The position numbers were made by a program, and so were the translations under genes. This document shows positions 50,416 through 59,617 of a DNA stretch of 64,000 bases, piece after piece. How positions within the stretch are numbered: position 1 is the first letter of the stretch; each line of letters begins with the position of its first letter. The notes beneath the pieces were generated by a model. It searched no databases, was not told where the DNA came from, and was given only the letters and a program-made list of their open reading frames with translations. The stretch is taken from the NCBI RefSeq assembly GCF_900107235.1, contig NZ_FNPF01000017.1, forward strand, positions 1-64,000, written 5' to 3'. This DNA is from Citreimonas salinaria. GTDB taxonomy: Bacteria; Pseudomonadota; Alphaproteobacteria; Rhodobacterales; Rhodobacteraceae.

Positions 50416-53160
50416 ATGCCCGTCGTCGTCGTCGAGTCCCCGGCCAAGGCCAAGACCATCAACAAGTATCTTGGCCCTAACTACACGGTTCTCGCGTCCT
50501 ACGGACATGTCCGCGACCTGCCGCCGAAGAACGGATCCGTCGCGCCGGACGACGATTTCGCCATGACCTGGGAGATCGGGGCCGATTCGCGCAAGCACGT
50601 CGCCGCCATCGCCGAAGCGCTGAAGACTGATGACGCGCTGATCCTCGCGACCGACCCCGACCGCGAGGGCGAGGCGATCAGCTGGCACCTGCGCGAGGCG
50701 CTGACCAAGCGGCGCAGCATCAAGAAGACGACCGACGTCAAGCGCGTGACCTTCAACGCCATCACCAAGACCGCCGTGACCGAGGCGATGAAGAACCCCC
50801 GCGACATCGACGCGCCGCTGGTCGAGGCCTACTTGGCACGCCGCGCGCTGGACTACCTCGTCGGCTTCAACCTGAGCCCCGTGCTGTGGCGCAAGCTGCC
50901 CGGCGCGCGCAGCGCCGGCCGCGTGCAGTCGGTCTGCCTTCGCCTGATCGTCGAGCGCGAGATGGAGATCGAGGCGTTCCGCCCGCGCGAATACTGGCAG
51001 GTGAAGGCGCAGCTTGCGACGCCGCGCGGCCAGACCTTCGAGGCGCGGCTGGTGACGCTGGCCGGCAAGAAGCTGGACAAGTACGACCTGGAGAACGCCA
51101 CCCAGGCCGAGATGGCAGTGCAGGCGGTTTCAAGCCGCGCTCTGCAAGTGGCTTCGGTCGAGGCCAAGCCGGGCAGCCGCAACCCGTCCGCGCCGTTCAT
51201 GACCTCGACCTTGCAGCAAGAGGCCAGCCGCAAGTTCGGCATGGGCGCGCGGCAGACCATGTCGGCTGCGCAGCGGCTCTATGAGGCCGGGCACATCACC
51301 TACATGCGGACTGACGGCATCGACATGGCCCCCGAGGCCGTGATGGCCGCGCGCGACGCGATCAAGGAGCGTTACGGCGACAGCTACGTGCCGAAATCGC
51401 CGCGCATGTACAAGAACAAGGCCAAAAACGCGCAGGAAGCGCACGAATGCATCCGGCCGACGGACATGCGCAAGGACGCCGCCGCACTGCGCCTGACCGA
51501 CGCCGACCAGCGCAAGCTGTACGATCTGATCTGGAAGCGCACGCTGGCCTGCCAGATGGAGGCGGCACGGCTGGAACGCACCACCGTCGAGATCGAGAGC
51601 GACGACCGCCAGGTCGGCCTGCGCGCGACCGGCCAGGTCGTGCTGTTCGACGGTTTCCTGAAGGTTTACGAGGAAGGCCGCGACGAGCCGGTCGAGGACG
51701 ACGACAAGCGCCTGCCGCAGATATCGCAGGGCGACAAGGCGCCCTTCGCCAAGGACGCGCCGCTGGCCGGCGCCTATGCCAAGGCCACCGGCAAGGACGA
51801 CGAGGTGGTCGAGGCCGCCGCGCCCAACGGAATGATGCGCCACGAGGCCGCCGTTCTGGCCGAGAACGGCGCCGTGCTTGCCACGCAAAGCCACACCCAG
51901 CCGCCGCCGCGCTACACCGAGGCGACGCTGGTCAAGCGGATGGAGGAGCTCGGCATCGGGCGTCCGTCGACCTATGCCAGCATCGTCACGACGATCCAGG
52001 AACGCGAATACGTCCGAAAGGACCAGAACCGCCTGATCCCCGAGGACAAGGGCCGGATCGTCACGATCTTCCTGCTGAACTTCTTCAAGCGCTACGTGGA
52101 ATACGACTTCACCGCCGCGCTCGAGGACGAGCTGGACGAGGTCAGCGCCGGCAAGGAAGACTACAAGGAACTGCTGGGCAAGTTCTGGCGCGACTTCTCG
52201 GCAGCCATCGCCGAAACGTCGGACCTGCGCATTGCCGAGGTGCTCGACGTGCTGGACGACGCGCTGGCGCCGCAGCTTTACCCGCCGCGCGAGGACGGCA
52301 CCGATCCGCGCACCTGCCCGCTGTGCGGACAGGGCAGCCTGCATCTCAAGACGTCGCGCTCGGGCGGGTTCGTGGGCTGTTCGCGCTATCCCGAATGCCG
52401 CTACACGCGCCCCATCGGCGGCGACGCGGCCGAGTCCGAGGATCGCGTGCTGGGCGTCGACGAGAACGGCGAGGAGATAAGCCTGCGCACCGGCCGCTTC
52501 GGGCCCTATGTGCAGCGCGGAGAGGTGAGCGAGGAGAACAAGAAGCCCGACCGCGCGAGCCTGCCCAAGGGCTGGCAGGCCGACCAGATGACGCTGGAAA
52601 AGGCGCTGACGCTTCTGTCGCTACCGCGGATCGTCGGCATGCACCCCGAGGGCGGCGAGGTGAAGGCGAACTTCGGCCGCTTCGGGCCCTACATCTTCCA
52701 CCAGGCGCCGGACGAGCCGAAGGGCGTCTATGCAAACCTGAAGGACCCGCAGGACGTCTTCGAGATCGGCATGAACCGCGCGGTGGAGCTTCTGGCCGCC
52801 AAGCGCGCCAATCCCGGCGGACGGGGCAGGGCGGCCGCGAAACCGCTCAAGGAATTGGGCGAACACCCCGAAGGGGGCGGCGCGGTCAGCATCCTCGACG
52901 GTCGTTATGGCCCCTACGTGAAGTGGGAGAAGGTCAACGCCACGATCCCCGACGGCACCGCGCCCGAGGACGTGACCATGGACATTGCCATGGGCCTGCT
53001 GGCCGAGAAGGCCAAGAAGGGCGGCAAGAAGAAGGCCGCGCCGAAGAAGGCGGCGGCGAAGAAACCCGCTGCGAAGAAACCCGCGGCCAAGAAAACGGCG
53101 ACCAAGAAGACCGCGACGAAGAAGTCCGCCGGCTCGACCAAGAGCGACGCGGCCGAGTAG
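50416..53160 (+). CDS. topA: DNA topoisomerase I
   Basis: 914 aa from the ATG at 50416 (MPVVVVESPAKAKTINKYLG); an in-frame ATG at 50353 would add 21 unusual residues. TOPRIM is at the N-terminus (ILATDPDREGEAISWHL), the nucleophile Tyr is in HITYMRTDGIDM, and a four-Cys zinc ribbon follows (TCPLCGQGSLHLKTSRSGGF, then GCSRYPEC). Two TopoI C-repeat domains are followed by a Lys/Ala-rich tail of about 50 residues. Relaxes negative supercoils. Family-typical. Confidence 0.96.
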   Translation: MPVVVVESPAKAKTINKYLGPNYTVLASYGHVRDLPPKNGSVAPDDDFAMTWEIGADSRKHVAAIAEALKTDDALILATDPDREGEAISWHLREALTKRRSIKKTTDVKRVTFNAITKTAVTEAMKNPRDIDAPLVEAYLARRALDYLVGFNLSPVLWRKLPGARSAGRVQSVCLRLIVEREMEIEAFRPREYWQVKAQLATPRGQTFEARLVTLAGKKLDKYDLENATQAEMAVQAVSSRALQVASVEAKPGSRNPSAPFMTSTLQQEASRKFGMGARQTMSAAQRLYEAGHITYMRTDGIDMAPEAVMAARDAIKERYGDSYVPKSPRMYKNKAKNAQEAHECIRPTDMRKDAAALRLTDADQRKLYDLIWKRTLACQMEAARLERTTVEIESDDRQVGLRATGQVVLFDGFLKVYEEGRDEPVEDDDKRLPQISQGDKAPFAKDAPLAGAYAKATGKDDEVVEAAAPNGMMRHEAAVLAENGAVLATQSHTQPPPRYTEATLVKRMEELGIGRPSTYASIVTTIQEREYVRKDQNRLIPEDKGRIVTIFLLNFFKRYVEYDFTAALEDELDEVSAGKEDYKELLGKFWRDFSAAIAETSDLRIAEVLDVLDDALAPQLYPPREDGTDPRTCPLCGQGSLHLKTSRSGGFVGCSRYPECRYTRPIGGDAAESEDRVLGVDENGEEISLRTGRFGPYVQRGEVSEENKKPDRASLPKGWQADQMTLEKALTLLSLPRIVGMHPEGGEVKANFGRFGPYIFHQAPDEPKGVYANLKDPQDVFEIGMNRAVELLAAKRANPGGRGRAAAKPLKELGEHPEGGGAVSILDGRYGPYVKWEKVNATIPDGTAPEDVTMDIAMGLLAEKAKKGGKKKAAPKKAAAKKPAAKKPAAKKTATKKTATKKSAGSTKSDAAE

Positions 53161-53251
53161 ATCGCGCCCCGCCTCTGACCAGGCGGCGCGTTGACTTCGC
53201 GCGCCGCAGGCGCGAAAACACGCGCGATCCAGCCATTCAGGGAGACGATGT

Positions 53252-53974
53252 ATGAAGAAGGTCTATGGCTCGGCCGCCGAGGCGCTCGACGGGCTGCTGC
53301 GCGACGACATGCTGATCGCGGCGGGCGGCTTCGGCCTCTGCGGCATCCCCGAGCTTCTGATCGACGCGCTGGTCGCGTCGGGCGTGAAGAACCTCACGAT
53401 CGCGTCGAACAACGCGGGCGTCGACGGGTTCGGTCTCGGCAAGCTGCTGGAATCCCGCCAGGTGACAAAGATGATGTCGTCCTACGTGGGCGAGAACAAG
53501 GAATTCATGCGCCAGTATCTCGGCGGTGAACTCGAACTGGAATTCAACCCGCAGGGCACCTTGGCCGAGCGGATGCGCGCCGGCGGTGCGGGCATCGCGG
53601 GCTTCTACACCAAGACCGGCTACGGCACCCAGATCGGCGAGGGCAAAGAGGTCAAAGTCTTTCCGACCGGCCCCGATGGCGCCGAAGAACACTACATTCT
53701 CGAGCAGGGAATCTTCGCCGACCTCGCCATCGTCAAGGCGTGGAAGGCCGACACGACCGGCAACGCGATCTTCCGCAAGACCGCGCGCAACTTCAATCCG
53801 CCGGCGGCGATGTGCGGCAAGGTCTGCGTGATGGAGGTCGAGGAGATCGTCGAGCCCGGCACGCTTGACCCGGACCACATTCACCTGCCGGGCATCTACG
53901 TGCATCGGATCGTGCAGGGCGAGCACGAAAAGCGGATCGAACAGCGCACCGTGCGCAATCGGGAGGAAGCATGA
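53252..53974 (+). CDS. scoA: 3-oxoacid (succinyl-CoA) CoA-transferase subunit A
   Basis: A 240-aa protein: [16 protein letters not shown] (CoA-transferase signature), [14 protein letters not shown], and [11 protein letters not shown]. It forms the alpha subunit of SCOT, moving CoA from succinyl-CoA to acetoacetate for ketone body and PHB degradation, which fits the PHB genes 2 kb away. GGGAGACG precedes the start. It overlaps the small ORF at 53971 by ATGA. Confidence 0.95.
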   Translation: MKKVYGSAAEALDGLLRDDMLIAAGGFGLCGIPELLIDALVASGVKNLTIASNNAGVDGFGLGKLLESRQVTKMMSSYVGENKEFMRQYLGGELELEFNPQGTLAERMRAGGAGIAGFYTKTGYGTQIGEGKEVKVFPTGPDGAEEHYILEQGIFADLAIVKAWKADTTGNAIFRKTARNFNPPAAMCGKVCVMEVEEIVEPGTLDPDHIHLPGIYVHRIVQGEHEKRIEQRTVRNREEA

Positions 53975-54186
53975 TGGCCCTGAAGGCGAGCGATATCGAG
54001 AAACTCCTGCGCGACAGCGGCGCCGGAGAGGTTTTCATCGAAATGGAAGAGCGCGAAGTGGAGATGGACACTGGGCACCACTCGCTCGCCGATCTGGCGG
54101 AGGGCAATGGCTACCGTCTGGGCGACGTCGACACCCGCGAAGGCCGTGTCGGCCGGATCTTCCACCCCAAACCGGAGGGCGCCTGA
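53971..54186 (+). CDS. Small unknown protein between scoA and scoB
   Basis: A 71-aa acidic protein: [60 protein letters not shown] and a short tail. ATGA overlap with scoA and a one-base overlap with scoB argue that it is translated. No family recognised. It could be a regulator or assembly factor of the CoA transferase, by position only. Confidence 0.62.
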   Translation: MMALKASDIEKLLRDSGAGEVFIEMEEREVEMDTGHHSLADLAEGNGYRLGDVDTREGRVGRIFHPKPEGA

Positions 54187-54812
54187 TGCCTTGGGATCGT
54201 GACCAGATGGCGGCGCGGGCCGCGCAGGAACTCGAAGACGGCATGTACGTCAACCTCGGGATCGGCATCCCGACGCTGGTGGCCAACTACATCCCCGAGG
54301 GGGTCGAGGTCACGCTGCAATCGGAAAACGGCATGCTGGGCATGGGCCCCTTCCCCTACGAGGGCGAGGAAGACCCCGACCTCATTAATGCCGGCAAGCA
54401 GACCATCACCGAGTTGCCGCATACCAGCTTCTTCGACAGCGCCACCAGCTTCGGGATGATCCGCGGCGGCAAGATTGCCATGGCGATCCTGGGCGCGATG
54501 GAAGTGGCCGAGAACGGCGATCTGGCGAACTGGATGATCCCCGGCAAGCTGATCAAGGGCATGGGCGGCGCCATGGACCTGGTGGCCGGCGTGAAGCGGG
54601 TCATCGTGGTGATGGACCACACCAACAAGGCGGGTGAGCCGAAGCTGCTCAAGGCCTGCACCCTGCCGCTGACCGGGACGGGGGTGGTGAACCGGATCGT
54701 GACCAACCTGGGCGTGCTCGACGTGGTCGAGGGCGGGCTTAAAATCGTGGAATGCGCCGACGGCGTGACCGAGGACGAGATCCGCGAAAAGACCGAGGCC
54801 ACGATCGTCTGA
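54186..54812 (+). CDS. scoB: 3-oxoacid (succinyl-CoA) CoA-transferase subunit B
   Basis: A 208-aa protein: [20 protein letters not shown] and the catalytic Glu in [14 protein letters not shown]; later [20 protein letters not shown]. The beta subunit of SCOT. It starts on the last base of the stop of the small ORF (TGATG). A strong terminator follows at 54929. Confidence 0.95.
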   Translation: MPWDRDQMAARAAQELEDGMYVNLGIGIPTLVANYIPEGVEVTLQSENGMLGMGPFPYEGEEDPDLINAGKQTITELPHTSFFDSATSFGMIRGGKIAMAILGAMEVAENGDLANWMIPGKLIKGMGGAMDLVAGVKRVIVVMDHTNKAGEPKLLKACTLPLTGTGVVNRIVTNLGVLDVVEGGLKIVECADGVTEDEIREKTEATIV

Positions 54813-54928
54813 GACCGGGTGTCCCACGGTGGGACACCAAGGCGCCTAAACGATATCAAGGACTTGCAGGGACGCTTTTACCTTTCCTTCAGGAAGTCGG
54901 GAAAAGCGGCCCTGAGATGAACCATCTA

Positions 54929-54964
54929 AACCCCGGCCTGCCAGACGTGCGGGCCGGGGTTTTT
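54929..54964 (+). terminator. Intrinsic terminator after scoB
   Basis: AACCCCGGCC (54929-54938) pairs with GGCCGGGGTT (54952-54961), followed by TTTT. A strong 10-bp GC stem with a T run, about 117 bp downstream of scoB. Confidence 0.88.
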
Positions 54965-55064
54965 CGTGCCCTCTCGGCCGGGCGCATCGCCGGCATTTCC
55001 GCCGCAGGCGGGGGCCGGCTGATCCTGCGCGCCGGAGGCGCTCGATCCTGCAACCCCGGATACG

Positions 55065-55092
55065 AAAAGGGCGGGTTCCGAAGAACCCGCCC
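55065..55092 (-). terminator. Intrinsic terminator after phaP
   Basis: On the minus strand GGGCGGGTTC (from 55092) pairs with GAACCCGCCC (to 55069) around TTCG, followed by TTTT (AAAA at 55065-55068). It ends the phasin gene at 55141. With the scoB terminator it fills the 328-bp convergent gap 54813-55140, where no gene is seen. Confidence 0.88.
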
Positions 55093-55140
55093 GCAGGATT
55101 GCGCCGTCAGGGAGGGATGGGCGCAAAACCCGTTTTCCGC

Positions 55141-55617
55141 TTACTTTGCCGCGGCGGTCGTCGCCTTCTTGGCGTTCGCGGTCATGTCGTCGGTGGCTTT
55201 CTTCATCGCGGCGGAGGCGTCTTCCGAGAAGTTCTTGCCGGCGGCCATCATCAGCTCTACCGTGTCCATCTGGACCTTCTTCGCGATCTCGGCGAAGGCG
55301 GCCATGTGCTCGGCTGCGGTCTCGGCCTGGGCGGACGCGAACTCGGTCATCGCGCGGGCATAATCCGAGGGCTCGGCCTTCGCCTTGGCGATGTCCGACA
55401 TGCGGTTCAGCGTGTCCTGCGTCCACTTGGCCGAGATCTCGGTCGACTTGCCGGCCGCTTCCAGCGCGACGGTCGACAGCTTCTCGTTCATGGTCGCGGT
55501 GGTCTTGAAGGCATCTTCCATCGCCTTCGTGTCCACCGGGAACGAGCCCATCATGTCCTTCGGGAACGCGCCCATCATGTCTTTCATCATCGTGTTGATG
55601 TCTTGTGCTTTGGCCAT
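55141..55617 (-). CDS. phaP: Phasin (PHB granule-associated protein)
   Basis: A 158-aa protein with the repeated start MMKDMMGAFPKDMMGSFPVD, an amphipathic phasin helix bundle (FKTTATMNEKLSTVALEAAG; EISAKWTQDTLNRMSDIAKA) and an Ala/Lys-rich end. It coats PHB granules and controls their size. It lies 140 bp downstream of phaC on the same strand; the gap holds a large inverted repeat that may be its operator. Confidence 0.88.
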   Translation of the reverse strand: MAKAQDINTMMKDMMGAFPKDMMGSFPVDTKAMEDAFKTTATMNEKLSTVALEAAGKSTEISAKWTQDTLNRMSDIAKAKAEPSDYARAMTEFASAQAETAAEHMAAFAEIAKKVQMDTVELMMAAGKNFSEDASAAMKKATDDMTANAKKATTAAAK

Positions 55618-55690
55618 GATATCGATCCTTTTCCGTCTCGAGTGTCCGGCGGGCCCACCCCGCCTTCCGCTTGGCTGAGAGGAATATGCA

Positions 55691-55733
55691 TGCCGCAGCG
55701 CAGCATTTCAAGGGGAATTGCTGCGCTGCGGCA
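55691..55733. promoter_or_regulatory. 15-bp inverted repeat upstream of phaP, candidate PhaR operator
   Basis: TGCCGCAGCGCAGCA (55691-55705) and TGCTGCGCTGCGGCA (55719-55733) are perfect complements, separated by 13 bp. The repeat is 74 bp upstream of the phaP start. PhaR repressors of Paracoccus/Rhodobacter are reported to bind TGC-rich sites near phaP. No T run follows in either direction, so an intrinsic terminator is unlikely. Confidence 0.65.
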
Positions 55734-55756
55734 AGTTTCCCCTAAGTCACCGAAAC

Positions 55757-57562
55757 TCATTGGTTTTGCTGCGCGGCCTTCAGCTTGACGTAGGTGCCGG
55801 GGGCCGGACAGACCACCGGATAGCGCGAATCGGCGCCCGGTTCGCGGGCCGGAACCTGCTTGCCCGCGCGCTTCTTCAGCCAGGCTTCCCAGCGCGGCCA
55901 CCACGAGCCTTCGTGCCGTTCCGCGCCCTCGAGCCACTCGGCCGGGGACAACGACAGGTCGTCGTTGGTGTAATGGCCGTACTTGTTCTTCGTGGGCGGG
56001 TTCACGATCCCGGCGATGTGGCCGGACTGGCCGACGATGAAGGTCTTCGAGCGCGACTTCATCATCTGCACGCCGCGATAGACGTCCTTCCACGCGGCGA
56101 TGTGGTCACCCTCGGTCGCGACCGAGAGCAGCGGCACGTCCACATCGGCCACGTCCAGCACCTCTCCCATCAGTTCGAACCGGCCCTCGGCGAAGGCGTT
56201 GTCCTGACACAATCCGCGCAGGTACTGCATGAACATCTTGCCCGGCAGGTTCGCGCCGTCGCCGTTCCAGTAGAGCAGGTCGAAGGCGGGCGGGGTTTCC
56301 CCCATCATGTAGGACTTGATCGCAGGCCCGTAGATCAGGTCGTTCGAGCGCAGGTAGGAGAACGTGCGCGCCATGATGAACGACGGCAGCACGCCCTCGG
56401 CGTTGATCTCGGATTCGATGCCTTGCGCGAAGTCTTCCTGCAGGAAGGGGGTGAATTCGCCCTGGTCCGAGAAATCCGTGAGCGCGGTGAAGAAGGTGGC
56501 CGACTTGATCGACTTGTCGCCGCGTTTCTTCAACAGCGACAGGACCAGCGCCAGCGTCGTGCCGGCGATGCAGTAGCCGACCGCGTTGACCTGCCTGGTG
56601 TCGCTGACCTCCTTGGCGATCTCGATGGCCTTGAGGTAGCCGTCCTCGATGTAATCCTCGAGGCCCGTGTCGGCGTAGCCCTTGCCGGGGTTGATCCAGC
56701 TGACCACGAACAGGGTATAGCCCTGGTCGACGATCCAGCGGATCAGGCTGTTGTTGGGCTTCAGGTCGAGGATGTAGAACTTGTTGATCCAGGGCGGGAA
56801 CAGCACGATCGGGGTCTGGTGCACCGTCTCGGTGGTCGGAGCGTACTGGATCACCTCCATCATGCGGTTGCGGAAGATCACCTCTCCCGAAGCCGTGGCG
56901 ATGTTGCGGCCGATCTCGAAGGCGGATTCGTCCGCCAGGCGCACGATCAACTCGCCGTTGTTGGCCTCGATGTCGTTGACGAGGTTTTCCATCCCCTTCA
57001 CCAGGCTTTCGCCGTCGGTCTCGATCGCCTTCATCAGCGCGTCGGGGTTGGTGGCCAGGAAATTCGTCGGCGCGACCATGTCGACGATCTGTTTCGCGAA
57101 ATAGCCGACGCGACGTTTTTCCAGCGGATCGAGATCGTCCATCTGCTCGACCGCGTTGGCGACGGTCTCGGAATTGATCAGGTATTGCTGCTTGATGAAG
57201 TTGAAATACGGGTGTTCGTCCCACAGCGGGTTCGAGAACCGCTTGTCCTTGGGGCCGGGGTCTTCGGGCGCGGCCAGCTTGCCCTGCGCCAGCACCTGCT
57301 GGGCCTCGATGAAGTGGCTCATCGTCTTGCCCCAGTACTGGGCCTGCTGCTCGATGATCTTGGCGGGGTTGTGCATCCAGTCGTGCCAGTACGCCTGCGC
57401 CGCCTTGGCATAGAGCGACGGGTCCGGCCCACTGAGCGCGGTGGGGGTCGGCCTGCGGTTCGCAAGGGCCGCGACGAGGCGCTGGGACAGTTCCTCGACG
57501 CGGGCCATGTTCGCGTCGAGCCGGGCACGGCGGGCGCCCGTGTCGTCGTCGTTCATTGCCAT
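55757..57562 (-). CDS. phaC: Class I poly(3-hydroxyalkanoate) synthase
   Basis: A 601-aa protein: PhaC N-terminal domain (FNFIKQQYLINSETVANAVE) and alpha/beta hydrolase domain with lipase-like box NAVGYCIAGTTL (nucleophile Cys331), the catalytic Asp in LYWNGDGANLPG and His in VGQSGHIAG. It polymerises 3-hydroxybutyryl-CoA. Typical class I length. Divergent from phaZ with a 138-bp gap. Confidence 0.96.
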   Translation of the reverse strand: MAMNDDDTGARRARLDANMARVEELSQRLVAALANRRPTPTALSGPDPSLYAKAAQAYWHDWMHNPAKIIEQQAQYWGKTMSHFIEAQQVLAQGKLAAPEDPGPKDKRFSNPLWDEHPYFNFIKQQYLINSETVANAVEQMDDLDPLEKRRVGYFAKQIVDMVAPTNFLATNPDALMKAIETDGESLVKGMENLVNDIEANNGELIVRLADESAFEIGRNIATASGEVIFRNRMMEVIQYAPTTETVHQTPIVLFPPWINKFYILDLKPNNSLIRWIVDQGYTLFVVSWINPGKGYADTGLEDYIEDGYLKAIEIAKEVSDTRQVNAVGYCIAGTTLALVLSLLKKRGDKSIKSATFFTALTDFSDQGEFTPFLQEDFAQGIESEINAEGVLPSFIMARTFSYLRSNDLIYGPAIKSYMMGETPPAFDLLYWNGDGANLPGKMFMQYLRGLCQDNAFAEGRFELMGEVLDVADVDVPLLSVATEGDHIAAWKDVYRGVQMMKSRSKTFIVGQSGHIAGIVNPPTKNKYGHYTNDDLSLSPAEWLEGAERHEGSWWPRWEAWLKKRAGKQVPAREPGADSRYPVVCPAPGTYVKLKAAQQNQ

Positions 57563-57578
57563 TGCGGATTTCTCCCCC

Positions 57579-57597
57579 TATTTTGCAGGTGCAGAAT
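57579..57597. promoter_or_regulatory. TGCA-type imperfect palindrome in phaC-phaZ intergenic region
   Basis: TATTTTGCAGGTGCAGAAT at 57579-57597 carries facing TTTGCA/TGCAGAA half-sites between the divergent starts of phaC (57562) and phaZ (57701). It could be a second PhaR or other regulator site. Weak evidence, short match. Confidence 0.35.
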
Positions 57598-57700
57598 ATC
57601 GTCGCCGGCTTGGGGGGCAAAGCGACGAATTGGCTCGGGGCCGGGATCGGCCGCTTTACGTTTCCGGACGCCCGTGGCCGGACGAATGAAAGGAACACCC

Positions 57701-58969
57701 ATGCGCTACATGGCGACATACGACCTGATGGAGACCATGCGCAACACGAATCAGTGGCTGGGCGCAACCGCGCGCACGCTGGCCTCGTATCCCGGCATGG
57801 CGATGCTGCCCAACCCGGCGATCCGCTGGTGGGGCGCCTGGGGCGAGGTGACCGAGCGGTCCTTCGAGCGCATGGCGGCCAAGCCCGACTGGGGCATCCA
57901 TACGGTCACCGGCGACGACGGCCGCGACCACCTGGTCAGCGTCGACACCGTGGTCAGCAAGCCGTTCGGCGACCTGCTGCATTTCGACGTGGTCGGCCGC
58001 CCGGAGCAGAAGCGCAAGATCCTGCTGGTGGCGCCCATGTCGGGCCATTACGCGACGCTGCTGCGCTCGACCGTGAAGTCGCTGATCGTGAACTGCGAGG
58101 TCTACGTCACCGACTGGCACAACGCGCGCGACATCCCCGTCAGCTGCGGCAAGTTCGATGTCGAGGACTACACCCTCTACGTCATGGACTTCATGCGGCA
58201 TCTCGGTCCCGAGACCAACGTGGTCGCGGTGTGCCAGCCGGCGCCGCTGGTGCTGGCGGCGACGGCCTACCTGGCCGAGCTGGACCCCGACGCGCAGCCG
58301 CGCACGCTGACGCTGATCGGCGGGCCGATCGACCCGGACGCGACGCCCACCGACGTCACCGATTTCGGCGCGCGCGTGACCATGGGCCAGCTGGAAGAGA
58401 CGATGATCCAGCGCGTGGGCTTCAAGTATCCCGGCGTGGGGCGGATGGTCTATCCGGGCCTGCTGCAGCTGGCGAGCTTCGTGTCGATGAACGCGGATCG
58501 GCACTCGAAGGCGTTCAACGACCAGATCCTGCGCATCGCCCGCGGCCAGGCGAGCGATCACGACGCGCATAACCGCTTCTACGACGAATACCTGTCGGTG
58601 ATGGACATGCCGGCCGAGTTCTACCTGTCGACCGTCGAGCGGATCTTCAAGAACCGCGAGATCGCGAAGAACGAGTTCGTCGTCGCCGGCCACAAGGTCG
58701 ACATGGGCGCGATCACCCGGGTGGCGGTCAAGACCGTCGAGGGCGCGAAGGACGACATCTCGGCGCCTGGGCAATGCGTCGCGGCGCTGGACCTGTGCAC
58801 CGGGCTGCCGGATTCGAAGAAGGCCAGCCACGTCGAGCCGGGGGCGGGCCATTACGGCATCTTCGCCGGCAAGAGCTGGCGCAACAACATCCGGCCGCTC
58901 GTGCTGGGCTTCATCGACCAGAACGCGGCCGACGCGGCGAAGGCGCCGGCGGCGGTCGAGGTCGCCTGA
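57701..58969 (+). CDS. phaZ: Intracellular PHB depolymerase
   Basis: 422 aa from the ATG at 57701 (AAAGGAA upstream). An N-terminal PHB_depo_C-type arrangement, with VVAVCQPAPLVLAATAYLAE as the Cys-containing nucleophile elbow, LIGGPIDPDATPT, HNRFYDEYLSVMDMPAEFYL, and a C-terminal His in VEPGAGHYGIFAGKSWR. It breaks down intracellular PHB granules and is divergent from phaC. Confidence 0.93.
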   Translation: MRYMATYDLMETMRNTNQWLGATARTLASYPGMAMLPNPAIRWWGAWGEVTERSFERMAAKPDWGIHTVTGDDGRDHLVSVDTVVSKPFGDLLHFDVVGRPEQKRKILLVAPMSGHYATLLRSTVKSLIVNCEVYVTDWHNARDIPVSCGKFDVEDYTLYVMDFMRHLGPETNVVAVCQPAPLVLAATAYLAELDPDAQPRTLTLIGGPIDPDATPTDVTDFGARVTMGQLEETMIQRVGFKYPGVGRMVYPGLLQLASFVSMNADRHSKAFNDQILRIARGQASDHDAHNRFYDEYLSVMDMPAEFYLSTVERIFKNREIAKNEFVVAGHKVDMGAITRVAVKTVEGAKDDISAPGQCVAALDLCTGLPDSKKASHVEPGAGHYGIFAGKSWRNNIRPLVLGFIDQNAADAAKAPAAVEVA

Positions 58970-58977
58970 GCGCGAGG

Positions 58978-58997
58978 CGCGGGCCTTCGGGCCCGCG
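58978..58997. terminator. GC hairpin between convergent phaZ and apt
   Basis: CGCGGGCC-TTCG-GGCCCGCG at 58978-58997, a perfect 8-bp stem with a TTCG tetraloop, 9 bp past the phaZ stop. No T run, so probably a stability or weak bidirectional termination hairpin. Confidence 0.45.
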
Positions 58998-59050
58998 TCG
59001 CGGCCCGATGCCGGGCCGTCAGTGCGCGCGACCTGCCGCGGGGGACGGGG

Positions 59051-59584
59051 TTACATCCCCTCGTAGGCGCAGAGCGCGTGCACTTCCATGCCGAGCGCCT
59101 CGAGCCGTCTGCGGCCGCCGAGGTCGGGCAGGTCGATGATGAAGGCGCAGCCGATGATCTGGCCGCCGAGGCGCTCGATCAGCTTGATGCCGGCCTCGGC
59201 GGTGCCGCCGGTCGCCAAAAGGTCGTCGACCACCAGCACGCGTTCGCCCGGCTTGATGGCGTCGTCGTGGATCTCGACGATCGCCTCGCCGTATTCCAGC
59301 TTGTACTCCTGCGAGATCACCGTGCCGGGCAGCTTGCCCTTCTTGCGGATCGGCACGAAGCCGGCCGAGAGCTGGTGCGCCACGGCGCCGCCCAGGATGA
59401 AGCCGCGCGCCTCGAGCCCCACGACCTTGTCGAAGCGCACGCCCGCATAGGGGTGCAGCAGCTGGTCGATCGCCATGCGGAAACCGCGCGGATCGGCGAA
59501 AAGCGTCGTCACGTCCCGGAACAGGATGCCCTCGTGCGGGAAATCGGCGATCGTGCGGATGTAGTCGCGGACGTCTTTCTTCAT
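59051..59584 (-). CDS. apt: Adenine phosphoribosyltransferase
   Basis: A 177-aa protein. The PRPP-binding motif is [14 protein letters not shown], with [20 protein letters not shown] and [20 protein letters not shown] as family motifs. Salvages adenine to AMP. Its neighbour mtnP, 33 bp upstream on the same strand, makes adenine from methylthioadenosine, so the pair forms a functional unit. Confidence 0.96.
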   Translation of the reverse strand: MKKDVRDYIRTIADFPHEGILFRDVTTLFADPRGFRMAIDQLLHPYAGVRFDKVVGLEARGFILGGAVAHQLSAGFVPIRKKGKLPGTVISQEYKLEYGEAIVEIHDDAIKPGERVLVVDDLLATGGTAEAGIKLIERLGGQIIGCAFIIDLPDLGGRRRLEALGMEVHALCAYEGM

Positions 59585-59617
59585 GGTCGGTCCCTGTCGT
59601 TCCGGTTCGTGCCGTGC

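Noticed and set aside
53040-53160. Lys/Ala repeat tail of TopA as an inserted repeat or low-complexity artefact
   Set aside because: Lys/Ala-rich C-terminal tails are normal in alphaproteobacterial topoisomerase I.
55691-55733. Intrinsic terminator of phaC
   Set aside because: The stem is strong but no T run follows on either strand; an operator fits better, although a processing hairpin remains possible.
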